Positions 53,876 to 63,052 of a stretch of DNA of 64,000 nt are shown here, piece by piece. The stretch is from Streptomyces sp. NBC_00273 (GTDB lineage Bacteria > Actinomycetota > Actinomycetes > Streptomycetales > Streptomycetaceae). The notes under the pieces are model-generated. The model worked only from the letters and a program-made list of their open reading frames with translations, did not search any database and was not told where the DNA came from. Made by a program: the position numbers and the translations under genes. Numbering within the stretch: the stretch's first letter is position 1; each line of letters starts with the position of its first letter. Location: assembly GCF_036178145.1 (NCBI RefSeq), contig NZ_CP108067.1, positions 7,889,001-7,953,000 on the forward strand, written 5' to 3'.

Positions 53876-54919
53876 TCAGGAGCCCAAGCCCTGCTCGTCG
53901 TCAACGCCGAAGTCCAGATCGGCCGCACGCTGGGCCACCTGGAGCTTGCGCTCGTCCAGGCTCGGGACGGGCTTGACCTCACGTCGCCGTGTCTCCTGCT
54001 CCTCCGCCTCCAGATCGAGATCCAGGTTCAGGCCGCGCTGCGCCTCACGGGTCGGGACCGAGGAAGCGGCCGGCACCTTCTGCTCTTCAGCCCTGTGCAG
54101 TGGTGTAGCCACGCGCTCCCGGTAGAGGTTCTCCGTGGTGCCCTCGGTGCTCGCACGCTCGGTCTTGTACTGCTCCCGTTCGGCGGCGATTTCCGCCTCG
54201 ATCTGCCGCAAGCGTGCGTTCATGCCGTCAGCGACCGGCGCTGCCTCAGGCACGGGCGCTCCGACGACATTCTTGACCTCGGTGTCCAGGCCCAGCTCGT
54301 CCTCGGTGAACAGCGGGTTGATCGCGTCCGAGCGCGACTTCAGCCCACGTGCATCGACTACGGCCTCGGCCCGCGGGACGCCGTTCTTGGAGTGGTCGGC
54401 GAAGTAGCCGGCGAGGTCATAGCCGCTGGACTCGAGATCGATCTCCAAGCCCCCGATGCCGTGGACCTGGGTGAAGACCACGGGCACATCGCCTTCGGTC
54501 TGCACCTCCGACGGAGCGAGGACAAGCATGTCCGCCGTGGCCGGCAGCTCCCACTCGATCCCAGTGACCTGCTCGGGCACGGTGAAGCCACTCGTGAAGT
54601 ATCCCTTGCTGGCCAGCGCCACCAGCTGCTGGTCGTCGAACTCGTAGAAGGCGTCCACCTTCTCGCCCTGGCCGGGGGAGTAGGTCACCTGGGAGATGCC
54701 GAACGGCAGGGCCTCGGCCGGGGTGACCGAGCGCAGCTCGCCCCTCATGTGCAGATACGGACGATAGTTCTCCTCCTTGCCCCGATGCTTGAGGTCGAGC
54801 GATTCGACCATGACGCCGAGCTCGACGACCACCCCCTCCAGCCGGTGCGTCTCCACTCCTCGTTCACGCAGGACACGGTGGGCCCATACGTCGTTCATCG
54901 TCAGTCCTGCGGTACGCAT
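53876..54919 (-). CDS. Conjugation-region hypothetical protein, 347 aa
   Basis: ATG 54919 overlaps the stop of the preceding gene (TGATG), with AGGAG upstream. Soluble; N-terminal 250 residues look beta/alpha mixed (PYLHMRGELRSVTPAEALPF, DMLVLAPSEVQTEGDVPVVF), followed by charged coiled coil. Translation coupling to the small membrane protein suggests a peripheral partner. Not recognised. Confidence 0.65.
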   Translation of the reverse strand: MRTAGLTMNDVWAHRVLRERGVETHRLEGVVVELGVMVESLDLKHRGKEENYRPYLHMRGELRSVTPAEALPFGISQVTYSPGQGEKVDAFYEFDDQQLVALASKGYFTSGFTVPEQVTGIEWELPATADMLVLAPSEVQTEGDVPVVFTQVHGIGGLEIDLESSGYDLAGYFADHSKNGVPRAEAVVDARGLKSRSDAINPLFTEDELGLDTEVKNVVGAPVPEAAPVADGMNARLRQIEAEIAAEREQYKTERASTEGTTENLYRERVATPLHRAEEQKVPAASSVPTREAQRGLNLDLDLEAEEQETRRREVKPVPSLDERKLQVAQRAADLDFGVDDEQGLGS

Positions 54920-55443
54920 CACTTGCTCCTCTTGCGGTTGGTCTTGCTCTGGTTGGCGGTCCTGGTCGTGGACTTCGGTGCGACGTCGGCCCCGGTCGCC
55001 TCGCCCCGGGCGTCCCGGATCTTCGCGATCATCCGAGTTGCCCAGCGCCACATGCCGCGCATCACGACGAACTCGCCGGCGGCGAGCAGGGCGACCAGGA
55101 AGAGGAGCGGCATCAGCCACATGGCGATGGTTCCATCCGCGCTGAGCGCACCCTGGGATGCGCCCGACCGCTGGTGCAGCCATGCGCCCAGCAGCGGGAG
55201 GACGACCACGGCCGTGATGAATGCCAGCAGGTAGTCGGCGAGAAGGACGACGGCCCGGAAGAACCCCGCCCACACCACGACGGAGAACCTACCGGCCTGA
55301 TTCTTCGGAGCCAGGCGCCGCCATCCGGTGCGCAGCTTCGAATCCTCGTGCTCCTGCTCAGGCTTCGCCGTGGTCTTCCTCGCCGCCGCGGCCGTGCTCG
55401 TCGGGACAGTCGTCTCGGTCTTCTCCAGGGCCTGAGTCGACAT
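54919..55443 (-). CDS. Small membrane protein of the conjugation block
   Basis: 174 residues. Charged N-terminus, then about three hydrophobic segments (FFRAVVLLADYLLAFITAVV, MWLMPLLFLVALLAAGEFVV, partly extended), then a very basic C-terminus rich in Lys/Arg/Thr. Could be a small inner-membrane channel component (VirB3-like in size) but no sequence match is evident. Confidence 0.6.
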   Translation of the reverse strand: MSTQALEKTETTVPTSTAAAARKTTAKPEQEHEDSKLRTGWRRLAPKNQAGRFSVVVWAGFFRAVVLLADYLLAFITAVVVLPLLGAWLHQRSGASQGALSADGTIAMWLMPLLFLVALLAAGEFVVMRGMWRWATRMIAKIRDARGEATGADVAPKSTTRTANQSKTNRKRSK

Positions 55444-55506
55444 GTTCGTGTCCTTACGTCTCGTAGGGGTCTTCTGGGGTGCGTGCCGAAACGGTGGGTG
55501 CTTCGC

Positions 55507-56211
55507 TCACCGTTTCGGGGAGGGCTGTTCCTCGCTGGTGCCGACGAGGGCGTCGCGGGTCTTGCTGGAGGCCCGATAGGCGTCCAGCGACGTCGCCGTG
55601 CCGTCCTGAGAGGTGGAGTAAGTGAGGACCACGAACTCGCTCTTGGCAGCGCTGCTCTGATCCGGTCCGACGCGGACCGGATCGAGACGGGCCACCCCCG
55701 TGTAGGAGTAGTTCAGGCCCTGCACCCGACTCACATGAACGTCCAGATCAGCAAGCGCGTACGTCGTCCCGGCGCCCTTCGTGGCTCCGGTCGCAGTCAT
55801 CCACTCCGGCACGAACTCGGTCAGTACCCGGGACTCGTGGTCGAGGAAGCCGTAGCGCGTGTCGAGTAGCGCCTGCTGCTCCTTGACGGTCCGGCTCGAC
55901 GCCGAGCTGTCCGTGAGACTGAGCAGAAGGGACCGACCCGTCGTCCTGTCACGGTTCACCCGCTCGATGTCCACGCCCGGCAGCTGGGCCAACAGCGCCG
56001 TGTGCCGTGCTGCGAGCTCGGTCTGGGCGTTGCTGAGGTTGCCTTCGAGCTTCTGAACAACCGCGTTGTCCTGGATGTCCGACCCGGCCGGACCGTCGCC
56101 GAGCAGGCTGGCTCCGAGTGCGACCACCGAGAGCGCGAGCAGCGCCCCGGTGCCGCCGAGCAGGATCTTCCCGGCGTGCAGGCGCAACTTGTCCTTGATC
56201 TCCTCCTTCAC
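55507..56211 (-). CDS. Bitopic membrane protein, VirB8/TcpC-like in layout
   Basis: 234 residues from GTG 56211, overlapping the previous stop (GTGA) with a GGAGG-like site. One membrane segment (about 14-37, ILLGGTGALLALSVVALGAS) and an extracytoplasmic domain of about 190 residues. This size and topology match VirB8-type periplasmic-domain proteins of type IV secretion, of which this cluster has several in a row. Confidence 0.55.
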   Translation of the reverse strand: MKEEIKDKLRLHAGKILLGGTGALLALSVVALGASLLGDGPAGSDIQDNAVVQKLEGNLSNAQTELAARHTALLAQLPGVDIERVNRDRTTGRSLLLSLTDSSASSRTVKEQQALLDTRYGFLDHESRVLTEFVPEWMTATGATKGAGTTYALADLDVHVSRVQGLNYSYTGVARLDPVRVGPDQSSAAKSEFVVLTYSTSQDGTATSLDAYRASSKTRDALVGTSEEQPSPKR

Positions 56212-56996
56212 GGTGCCTCCACCTCCTGCTCCAGAGCCTCGCCCGTGGCCGTTGTACCGGTCTGGATGTTCACGAACGCGTTGCGGACCAGGTCGTAGTC
56301 GGCGCGGGCCCAGGCCAGCACCGCCGGCTTCTCGCCCGCACCGGTCCTGGTCTCCATCGCCAGCCAGGTCACCGCGATGGTGCCGTCGTCGTTGACCAGG
56401 TAAGGCACCTGGACGGCCCACTCAAAGCCGGAGTTGAAGCTCATGGGGATCCCGACGCCGGCTGGTACGTCCTTGTCGCTGGCGAGCAGGTACCACGGGC
56501 CCAGGTCCTTCTGGTGTACCGAAGGGGCGAAGTAGGGGATGAGATTGCGTAGCGTCGACTGAGACGTCGCCGCGTCGAGCTTGCCGCCGTCTGCCGCCAC
56601 GTTGGGCGCCAGGTAGCGGTAGTCGTTCTGCAGCTTCGCGACCTGACCGGCCGCCGTCAGGGCCGTGGTCAGACCACGGTCCGCGTCGTCGGCCTTCGGT
56701 AGCGCCGCAGTTTTCGCCTTGGTGATCCTGATCTGCTCCTGCAGAGAGGACATCTTCGGTACAGCCGTACCGCGCACCGCGCTCTGGCCGTCGGAGGTTC
56801 CTGCGGAGAGTACGAAGCACAGCAGTGCGGCCACACCCATGCTCAGGCCGGCCGCAAGGGTGGGCTTGCGCAGGCTGCCCGCGGGCTCCATGCGCTCAGG
56901 AGTGTCCGCACCCTCCTGCGAGGACCCGGACGTCGCGACGAAGCGCGTCTTGCGTACCGCGGACCCGCTCGACTCGTCGGTCTGTGTCGACGCCAT
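56208..56996 (-). CDS. Bitopic membrane protein, VirB8-like in layout
   Basis: 262 residues: cytoplasmic N-terminus (about 45), one membrane segment (TLAAGLSMGVAALLCFVLSA), an extracytoplasmic domain ending EWAVQVPYLVNDDGTIAVTW, LAMETRTG and LAWARADYDLVRNAF. The ending resembles those of the 57769 protein (ALVVTAAGAQY... AWASARYVRNG), so they may be paralogues. A GATAGA element lies upstream (57042-57037). Confidence 0.55.
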   Translation of the reverse strand: MASTQTDESSGSAVRKTRFVATSGSSQEGADTPERMEPAGSLRKPTLAAGLSMGVAALLCFVLSAGTSDGQSAVRGTAVPKMSSLQEQIRITKAKTAALPKADDADRGLTTALTAAGQVAKLQNDYRYLAPNVAADGGKLDAATSQSTLRNLIPYFAPSVHQKDLGPWYLLASDKDVPAGVGIPMSFNSGFEWAVQVPYLVNDDGTIAVTWLAMETRTGAGEKPAVLAWARADYDLVRNAFVNIQTGTTATGEALEQEVEAP

Positions 56997-57070
56997 TAGC
57001 CCTCAACTCACCGTTCCACTCGAATATCAGCATGACTCTATCAGTGAGGCGAGTCGAAAGGGAGTGTGAG

Positions 57071-57772
57071 TCATTTGGAATGGCGAGTCTCGCCGCTCGC
57101 TGGCACGCCGGAGAGGTTCGAGACCTTGCCCTGGGCGTCGACCGTGACGAAGAGCAGCGCGCGCCGGTACGCCGTGACACTGGCTTTGCTCGCCTTGTTC
57201 TGGGACGTCGCGTCGGAGGTGACCTCGACGTCGGCAAGGGCGGCGTAGGTGTAGACGCCCGCCTTGGCGTCGATGACCTCTATGTCCGGATCCGCGCCGA
57301 GGGCCGAGTTCAGGCCAACCGTGTCGATGTAGTAGTAACGCCGCCCTTGGGAATCCTCGTTGAACCTCGACGGGGGCATGAACGACTTCAGGAACATCTC
57401 GTTCTCGGTGAGGCCGAACCGACTCTTCAGGCTCTCGCGCGCAGCCTCGTAGCTCTGCCCCGAGTCCCACGTGAAGACCATCGAGAGCAGCGACCTGATG
57501 CGCTCACCGTCGGTGCTCAGCCGGCTCTGGCTGACACCCAGGGCCGCCATAACGTCCGCGTTCACCTGCTCAGCGCGACTCTTCTGGACTGCCATCAGGT
57601 GTCCCTCGACATCGTTGATCTGGGCTTCCTGCTCAACCAGGGTCGCGTGCTGGCTGCTCCAGGTCGCTCCGCCAACCGTCGCGACGACCGCGAGGACCGC
57701 TGCCGTCCCCAGGACCGTGAGGTTGCGCCGGAAGAATCCCCGCCGCGTGGGTGCTGCCGTCTGCTCCGTCAT
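57071..57772 (-). CDS. Bitopic membrane protein of the conjugation block
   Basis: 233 residues from ATG 57772, overlapping the previous stop (ATGA). Short cytoplasmic start with RRGFFRRN, one membrane segment (LTVLGTAAVLAVVATVGGAT), then an extracytoplasmic domain beginning with a helical stalk. Ends with TAYRRALLFVTVDAQGKVSN, a strand pattern like that of VirB8/NTF2-like domains. Probable channel-scaffold subunit. Confidence 0.55.
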   Translation of the reverse strand: MTEQTAAPTRRGFFRRNLTVLGTAAVLAVVATVGGATWSSQHATLVEQEAQINDVEGHLMAVQKSRAEQVNADVMAALGVSQSRLSTDGERIRSLLSMVFTWDSGQSYEAARESLKSRFGLTENEMFLKSFMPPSRFNEDSQGRRYYYIDTVGLNSALGADPDIEVIDAKAGVYTYAALADVEVTSDATSQNKASKASVTAYRRALLFVTVDAQGKVSNLSGVPASGETRHSK

Positions 57773-58773
57773 CGCTTCCCGCTCTCCTCCTGTGTCCCCG
57801 TGCCACTGAGCTCTGTCCCCGTGCCGCTGAGTTCGGGTACTCCGGACCCGGCCGGCATCTTGACCGCCGGGTTCTCGTACTGGGCCCCAGCGGCGGTTAC
57901 CACGAGGGCCAAGTGGTCGAAGGCCCCCGCCGTGCCATTGCGCACGTAACGCGCGCTCGCCCAGGCGAGCACCTCGCCGCTCGTCGTATCCCGGCACAGC
58001 CAGACGACCCTTGCCTGGTTCGTCGCGCCGGAGCCGCCCTTCACGCTCAGATCGGGCGTCACCGTCTCGACCTTCCATGCGTACGTGCTCGGGTCAGCTG
58101 CCTTCTCGCCGTCGTAGCGGATGTACCAGGCGTGGCGCGGATCGATCTCGGTGGTCGCATCGAACGGCGTCAGCGACGAGGTGCTGTACGCCTCCTTGTC
58201 GCTGACGAGGAAGGAGTCCTTGCCGAACAGCGGCGCCAGGTCCCGTCGGTGCTCGACGATTTCCAGCGCGGCCTGGTTCGGAGCCCCGTTGTTCGGGCTG
58301 GGCTGGACGCTGGCCTGGTGGTACAACGTGGCGAAGGTCTGCTCACCCGCCGCGACCTTCTTCGCGTCGGCGGCTGCCGCCTCGGCGAGCTTTGACAACT
58401 GCGCGCCGGCGTCCGCCTTCACGGGCGTGGACTGGGCATCGGCCAACTGTTCCTTGAGTCGGACGATCCGGGCCTCGTAGTCCGCTGTGGTCGCCTTGAA
58501 GCTCTCGCCGGTCACGCCCGCAGCGACGACCAGGGCGAGGATCCCGGCACTCATCACCGCGGTGACGCCGCGGCGGAGCAGGCGCGCGTTGTCCGCTGGG
58601 GCGCGGGCCTGGCCCTTCTCGCGCTGGCGCGTCATCCAGCCCGCGAAGCGCTCTTCGAGCTCTACTCCGGTGACCTTCGTGTACGTCTTCGATACCGCGG
58701 GCTTCTCCTCGGGCATCGACTCGCTCTCCTGCTCCGCTCCGGCGCTCTCGGACTCGTCAGGGGTTGTCGTCAC
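57769..58773 (-). CDS. Bitopic membrane protein, VirB8-like in layout
   Basis: 334 residues from GTG 58773 (GGAG upstream; upstream in-frame starts have no ribosome site). Acidic cytoplasmic part (about 75 residues), one membrane segment (VTAVMSAGILALVVAAGVTG), a coiled stalk and an extracytoplasmic domain (AWYIRYDGEKAADPSTYAWK, ARVVWLCRDTTSGEVLAWAS). The C-terminus has two repeats of ELSGTGT. Probably a paralogue of 56208. Confidence 0.58.
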   Translation of the reverse strand: MTTTPDESESAGAEQESESMPEEKPAVSKTYTKVTGVELEERFAGWMTRQREKGQARAPADNARLLRRGVTAVMSAGILALVVAAGVTGESFKATTADYEARIVRLKEQLADAQSTPVKADAGAQLSKLAEAAAADAKKVAAGEQTFATLYHQASVQPSPNNGAPNQAALEIVEHRRDLAPLFGKDSFLVSDKEAYSTSSLTPFDATTEIDPRHAWYIRYDGEKAADPSTYAWKVETVTPDLSVKGGSGATNQARVVWLCRDTTSGEVLAWASARYVRNGTAGAFDHLALVVTAAGAQYENPAVKMPAGSGVPELSGTGTELSGTGTQEESGKR

Positions 58774-58966
58774 GCAACGCTCCTCACTCCGCATTGCTCT
58801 CATAAACGAACCAAGCCTATACCGAAAGCCATTCATGGCCGAGTCTGAATCCATTCAGAAAGGGCGTCGAAGGTGGAACTGGCGCGCGGACCTGACTCGG
58901 ACACGAAGAAGCCGGTGCCCGGATCGCCGAGCACCGGCTTCTACCTCCCAGGTCAGATGCTGCGCA

Positions 58967-61552
58967 TCAGGCCTTTTTGATCTTGTCGGAGGTGAGCATC
59001 GCATCCGACATATCCACGAACTTCCAGCCCTGGGCAGCCAACCGCGCCGCGCTGTCGACGCGGACCCGGCCCATGTAGGCGCAGTAGCCAGCCTCACCGA
59101 GGATGACCTTGTCCCCCTGGACGCCGAGCACCACGAGGGTGTGGCCGACGGGAGTGGATCCCGGCCCGGACCCGACCGAGTAGGGGACAGGGGTCGACTG
59201 CAACGTCTTGCCGGTCTCCCTCGCGATCGTGTAGGCCGTCTCCTTGCCATCACCGGACGGGTAGGCCTGGAACGTCGTGTACTTGTTCACGAAGTAGGTG
59301 GAGAAGCTCACGCAGTTCATTGCGTGGTTGTCGCCGCAGGAACCAGGGCCGCCGCCCGGACCGTACCGGTCGTCGAGGAACTTGTCGCCCTCCTTGTTGA
59401 AGAGGTCGACGAGGGCCTGGGCCTCCTCCTGCGTCATCCCGCCGTCCTTCGGCGAGACGGAACCGCCGTCCGTGGAGGTGCAGTTTCCCAGGATCGTGTT
59501 GATCCCGTTCGCTATGTTCTCGATGATCCCGCCGACGATGTCCTCGACGCCACCCACGATCGAGCTGTCGACCGACCAGCCGCTCATCTTGCCGAACCAC
59601 ATCTCGGCCTTGTCGCCTCGTGCAGCGACCCCGGCCGCGCCGTCAGCGGAGCGCTCCCAGTTCTCGTGAAAGTGCAGCGCTGCCGCACGCGGCGAGCCCT
59701 GCGACTTCCTGAGCATGTCCTTGAAGACCGCAACGTCGCCCGGGTTGTCACCATCGACCATGAAGGCCAACTGGGCCTTGATCGTGAACCAGTCGACGCC
59801 CTTGCCCTGCGCGTACTGGCGCAGCAGCGTGTTGCGGCCGAACGTCCACTGCCCAAGACCGATACCGTTGTCCGTGTTCTGCGCGGCGCTGGCCTTCGCG
59901 GCGGTCATGGCATACGTCCCCGTCGGAAAGTTCTGCACACTCGTCGGGTCGATCCCAGACTCCTGCGACCAGTTTCCGAGGATGCCCGCGATGTTCGCCT
60001 TCGGCATCCCCCAACTACTGAGTACCGAGTAGATCTCCTTGGCGTTCTTCTCCACGTCCGCCGGGACGGTGGCACCGGAACCGTTGCCGACGCTACCCGC
60101 GTTGACGACGCACGCCGCCCTGCTCGCGTTGATGCCGCCCTCGGTCAACGCCGTCGAGTTGAGGACACCGGTCAAGACCGCGCCCAGCAGGGCCACGGTG
60201 GCAGTCACCGCGACCACACCCGACATCGCTGCCGCCACAGGGGCCATCGTCGCGGTGACGGCGATGCCCAGGACCGCGCCGGCCCCCTTGGCTATGAAGC
60301 TGCCGATCGCCACGAACGGCGCAGCGATCGCATGACCAACCGCCTTGACGATGTTGACAATGAGCATCCACAGCAGCTTCCCGGCGTTGAGGGCCATCGC
60401 CATGGCTGCGAAGAACATGGACTTGAGCCAGTTCAGTAAGGCCATGGCCATGATCACGCCCATGGCTGGCGGAGCAGCAGCCGCACCACCGCCGACGGCG
60501 GCGCCCTTGGCCGCCTTCGAGCCCAGGCCCTCGCCGTCCTTCGTCGCACCGCGCTCGTAGCCCGTGCCGCCGACACCCAGCTCGCGCTGGTCGGCCGGCT
60601 TGGCGTCCGGGCTGCCGCCGGTGGCCTTGGACACGCCCTTGACCGCGTCCTGGGCCCCCTCGACAGCGACGTTCTTCGCTGCGCCAACGGCGGCTCCCGG
60701 AAGCCCGCCAGCCTGTGCGCCGGCCACGGCACCGGAGACAGCGGCTCCCGCGTAACGCCCGGCGTTGCGACGGGTCGCGCTGCTGCCGTCTCCTTCGATC
60801 GCCTTCTGGGTCGCGCCTCCGGCCAGGTTGCCGGCGACGCCGTTCATACCCTGCTTGAACGTCGCCCCGGCCTTCGCGGCCCCGGAATTCGCGGCCTCGG
60901 TATTCGTCGCTCCGGCCTTCGCGGCCCCGGCGTTTGCGGCCCCGGTAGTCGTCGCTCCGGTAGTCGTCGCTCCGGGATTCGCGGTCCCGGTATTCGTCGC
61001 TCCGGTAGTCGTCGCCCCGGGATTCGCGGCCTCGGTATTCGTCGCTCCGGGATTCGTCGCTCCGGCCTTTGCGGCCCCGGCTTTCGTCGCCCCGGCTTTC
61101 GTCGCTCCGGCCTTTGCGGCCCCGGCTTTCGTCGCCCCGGCTTTCGTCGCTCCGGCCTTTGCGGCCCCGGCTTTCGTCGCCCCGGCTTTCGTCGCTCCGG
61201 GATTCGCGGCCCCGGCCTTCGCGGCCCCGGTAGTCGTCGCCCCGGCCTGCGCAGCCCCAGCTGTCTTGCCTGCGGTGCCTGCACTGTCCGGTATCTTCGA
61301 CCCAGCCTCCGACATCTTCGGCGCAGTGTTCGCCGTGTCCGATGGGCCAGAAGGACCGGAAGAATCAGCTTCCCGCCCCGGGAGCTGCTTGGGCACGGTG
61401 GCCTTACCCGAAGGAGGCTTCTCGATGCCCTCCTTATGGCCGAGGCTCTTGGTCCCGCGACCCTGCCGGGGCATCCGCTGACTCACCGACGCGTCCGGCT
61501 GGTCCTTCGTCGTCCCCTTCTTGGAGCTCCGATTCGGTTGGTCGGCGGCCAT
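58967..61552 (-). CDS. Conjugation wall hydrolase: lysozyme-like plus CHAP domains
   Basis: 861 residues. Residues about 90-220 are a five-residue repeat (GATKA/GAAKA/NPGAT). About 335-460 is hydrophobic with several membrane segments. About 495-620 is a phage-tail-lysozyme-type domain (VLSSWGMPKANIAGILGNWS, QESGIDP with its catalytic-type Glu, GIGLGQWTFGRN). About 735-850 is a CHAP/NlpC-type amidase (CGDNHAMNCVSFSTYFVNKY with Cys and GHTLVVLGVQGDKVILGEAG with His). Such two-enzyme VirB1-like proteins open peptidoglycan for the transfer channel in Gram-positive bacteria. Confidence 0.83.
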   Translation of the reverse strand: MAADQPNRSSKKGTTKDQPDASVSQRMPRQGRGTKSLGHKEGIEKPPSGKATVPKQLPGREADSSGPSGPSDTANTAPKMSEAGSKIPDSAGTAGKTAGAAQAGATTTGAAKAGAANPGATKAGATKAGAAKAGATKAGATKAGAAKAGATKAGATKAGAAKAGATNPGATNTEAANPGATTTGATNTGTANPGATTTGATTTGAANAGAAKAGATNTEAANSGAAKAGATFKQGMNGVAGNLAGGATQKAIEGDGSSATRRNAGRYAGAAVSGAVAGAQAGGLPGAAVGAAKNVAVEGAQDAVKGVSKATGGSPDAKPADQRELGVGGTGYERGATKDGEGLGSKAAKGAAVGGGAAAAPPAMGVIMAMALLNWLKSMFFAAMAMALNAGKLLWMLIVNIVKAVGHAIAAPFVAIGSFIAKGAGAVLGIAVTATMAPVAAAMSGVVAVTATVALLGAVLTGVLNSTALTEGGINASRAACVVNAGSVGNGSGATVPADVEKNAKEIYSVLSSWGMPKANIAGILGNWSQESGIDPTSVQNFPTGTYAMTAAKASAAQNTDNGIGLGQWTFGRNTLLRQYAQGKGVDWFTIKAQLAFMVDGDNPGDVAVFKDMLRKSQGSPRAAALHFHENWERSADGAAGVAARGDKAEMWFGKMSGWSVDSSIVGGVEDIVGGIIENIANGINTILGNCTSTDGGSVSPKDGGMTQEEAQALVDLFNKEGDKFLDDRYGPGGGPGSCGDNHAMNCVSFSTYFVNKYTTFQAYPSGDGKETAYTIARETGKTLQSTPVPYSVGSGPGSTPVGHTLVVLGVQGDKVILGEAGYCAYMGRVRVDSAARLAAQGWKFVDMSDAMLTSDKIKKA
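60860..61255. repeat. 15/45-bp tandem repeat in the hydrolase gene
   Basis: The coding sequence repeats in 15-bp steps (five-residue GA-T/A-K/N-A/P-G units), with a nearly exact 45-bp unit (61065-61200) present about three times. It encodes an Ala/Gly/Thr-rich flexible spacer. Confidence 0.8.
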
Positions 61553-61609
61553 GCTGTTTTCCTTTCCGGCTCAATCCAGGTAGCAGGGTGCGACACTTCC
61601 TCGCCGCGC

Positions 61610-62914
61610 TCAGTGGAGCGTCGTGAGGAAGTCCTTGTCGTCGCGAATGGTGCTGTTGGACTGCACGTCCCGCAGACTCACGTCCAGTCGGAGTAGGTCG
61701 AGCGAGAGATCCGACTGGTACTTGGACTTGTTCCTTGAGTAGTTCTGATACGCCTGTGAAAGGTTGTTCATGATGTTCATGAGCGGGCGCATCGTCACGT
61801 CAGAGGACTGGTAGTCCTTGGTGAGGCTGGTGCCGTCCGAGAGAATCCACTGCATGTCCGAGACCTGCTGACTCGTCGGATCTGAGCCCTCGTCACGCTT
61901 CTTGGTGAAGAACTGGGCGTAGCTCTGTCCGGCTGGCGTCAGGGCATCGAGGTAGCCGTCGTAGACGTTGCCTGTGCGCCAGTTGAGGTCGAAGCCGCCG
62001 GGGGCGACGTGCTTGGTCTGCAGTGCCAGCGTCGGGACACCGTCCTTCGCCTCGGCTGCGGAGACGCCCGTGATCTTGTCGGTGGCGATCGAGGCCGGAA
62101 CGGTCGGCGGACGCAGGAACAACCCGTCGATCTTCGTCGTCTGCAGGTCGGACGTGTAAGACCGAATCTGCGTCAGATTCGCGCGCATCTCGACGAGCTT
62201 CTGGTCCAGGGCGTTCCTGGCCTCGGTCTCCTTCTCCTTGAGTGCGACCCCGTAGTAGGCCTGCGCGGGATCGAAGGTCGGAGCGTTGAGCGCCGCGATT
62301 TTCTGGACCCCGGACGCACCGGGGTTGAAGAAGACCCGCCACTGGTCGTACTTGGAGAAGGTCTCGTCGCCGGCCAGCTTGCCGCTGCTCTGCTTCTGCT
62401 CCGCTCCGGGCGCGGTGAGTTCGGCATTCGCACGGACCGTCAGATTCAACACCTGACGGTCGAAGGGCCGGTCGGCGTTCAGGAGGACCCCGATGTAGCC
62501 GGTCGAGCCGAAGGCGTAGAGGGAGCCCTTGATCCCGCTGGTGCTGACCGGCTCGCTGTTGAGCGAGGTGTCCGACCCGAGCAGGAACGCTCTGTAGTCC
62601 GCGGCGTTGTACGAGATCTGAGCGGTCGGGCTGAAGTGCATCATCACGAGCGCCTTGTTGCCGCTCTCGTTGGTGTAGACCCCGTCTACGGTGCCTTCGA
62701 GATTCGTCTTCGACGTTTTGAAGTCGCGGGTGTACAGCGCCGTCTGCGACAGCGAGTCACGCTCCGCCTGGTATGCCGAGACCCCTGATGCGCCGATCGA
62801 GATCGCGCCCGTGACCGCGAAGATGCTGAAGAACACCCCGAAACGCTCGATCGCGTGGTGCGAGTCAAGCTTGAACTTCCTACTGAAGGCCAGCGCCTTG
62901 TCCTTGATCCCCAT
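61610..62914 (-). CDS. Membrane-anchored extracytoplasmic protein of the conjugation block
   Basis: 434 residues. One membrane segment near the start (about 24-47, FGVFFSIFAVTGAISIGASG), and the rest outside. It contains beta-rich stretches (KALVMMHFSPTAQISYNAAD, GYIGVLLNADRPF) then helices. First large gene after the VirB2-sized protein. It could be a surface or VirB5/VirB8-like component; not recognised. Confidence 0.6.
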   Translation of the reverse strand: MGIKDKALAFSRKFKLDSHHAIERFGVFFSIFAVTGAISIGASGVSAYQAERDSLSQTALYTRDFKTSKTNLEGTVDGVYTNESGNKALVMMHFSPTAQISYNAADYRAFLLGSDTSLNSEPVSTSGIKGSLYAFGSTGYIGVLLNADRPFDRQVLNLTVRANAELTAPGAEQKQSSGKLAGDETFSKYDQWRVFFNPGASGVQKIAALNAPTFDPAQAYYGVALKEKETEARNALDQKLVEMRANLTQIRSYTSDLQTTKIDGLFLRPPTVPASIATDKITGVSAAEAKDGVPTLALQTKHVAPGGFDLNWRTGNVYDGYLDALTPAGQSYAQFFTKKRDEGSDPTSQQVSDMQWILSDGTSLTKDYQSSDVTMRPLMNIMNNLSQAYQNYSRNKSKYQSDLSLDLLRLDVSLRDVQSNSTIRDDKDFLTTLH

Positions 62915-63052
62915 GTTCTGCTCTCTTTCGCGCGTGCACCGTGCTGCGAGCCCGGATATGGCGAACCGGGTCGGAAGAGGCCTTGCACCTCAACCGACCC
63001 GGTTCGCTCGATGCCTTTGTCACCGTTCGTGTGCGCGGTCTGTGGCGGCCCC

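Noticed and set aside
60765..61481. 238-residue plus-strand frame with FVAPAFAAP repeats
   Set aside because: Antisense reading of the hydrolase gene's repeat region.
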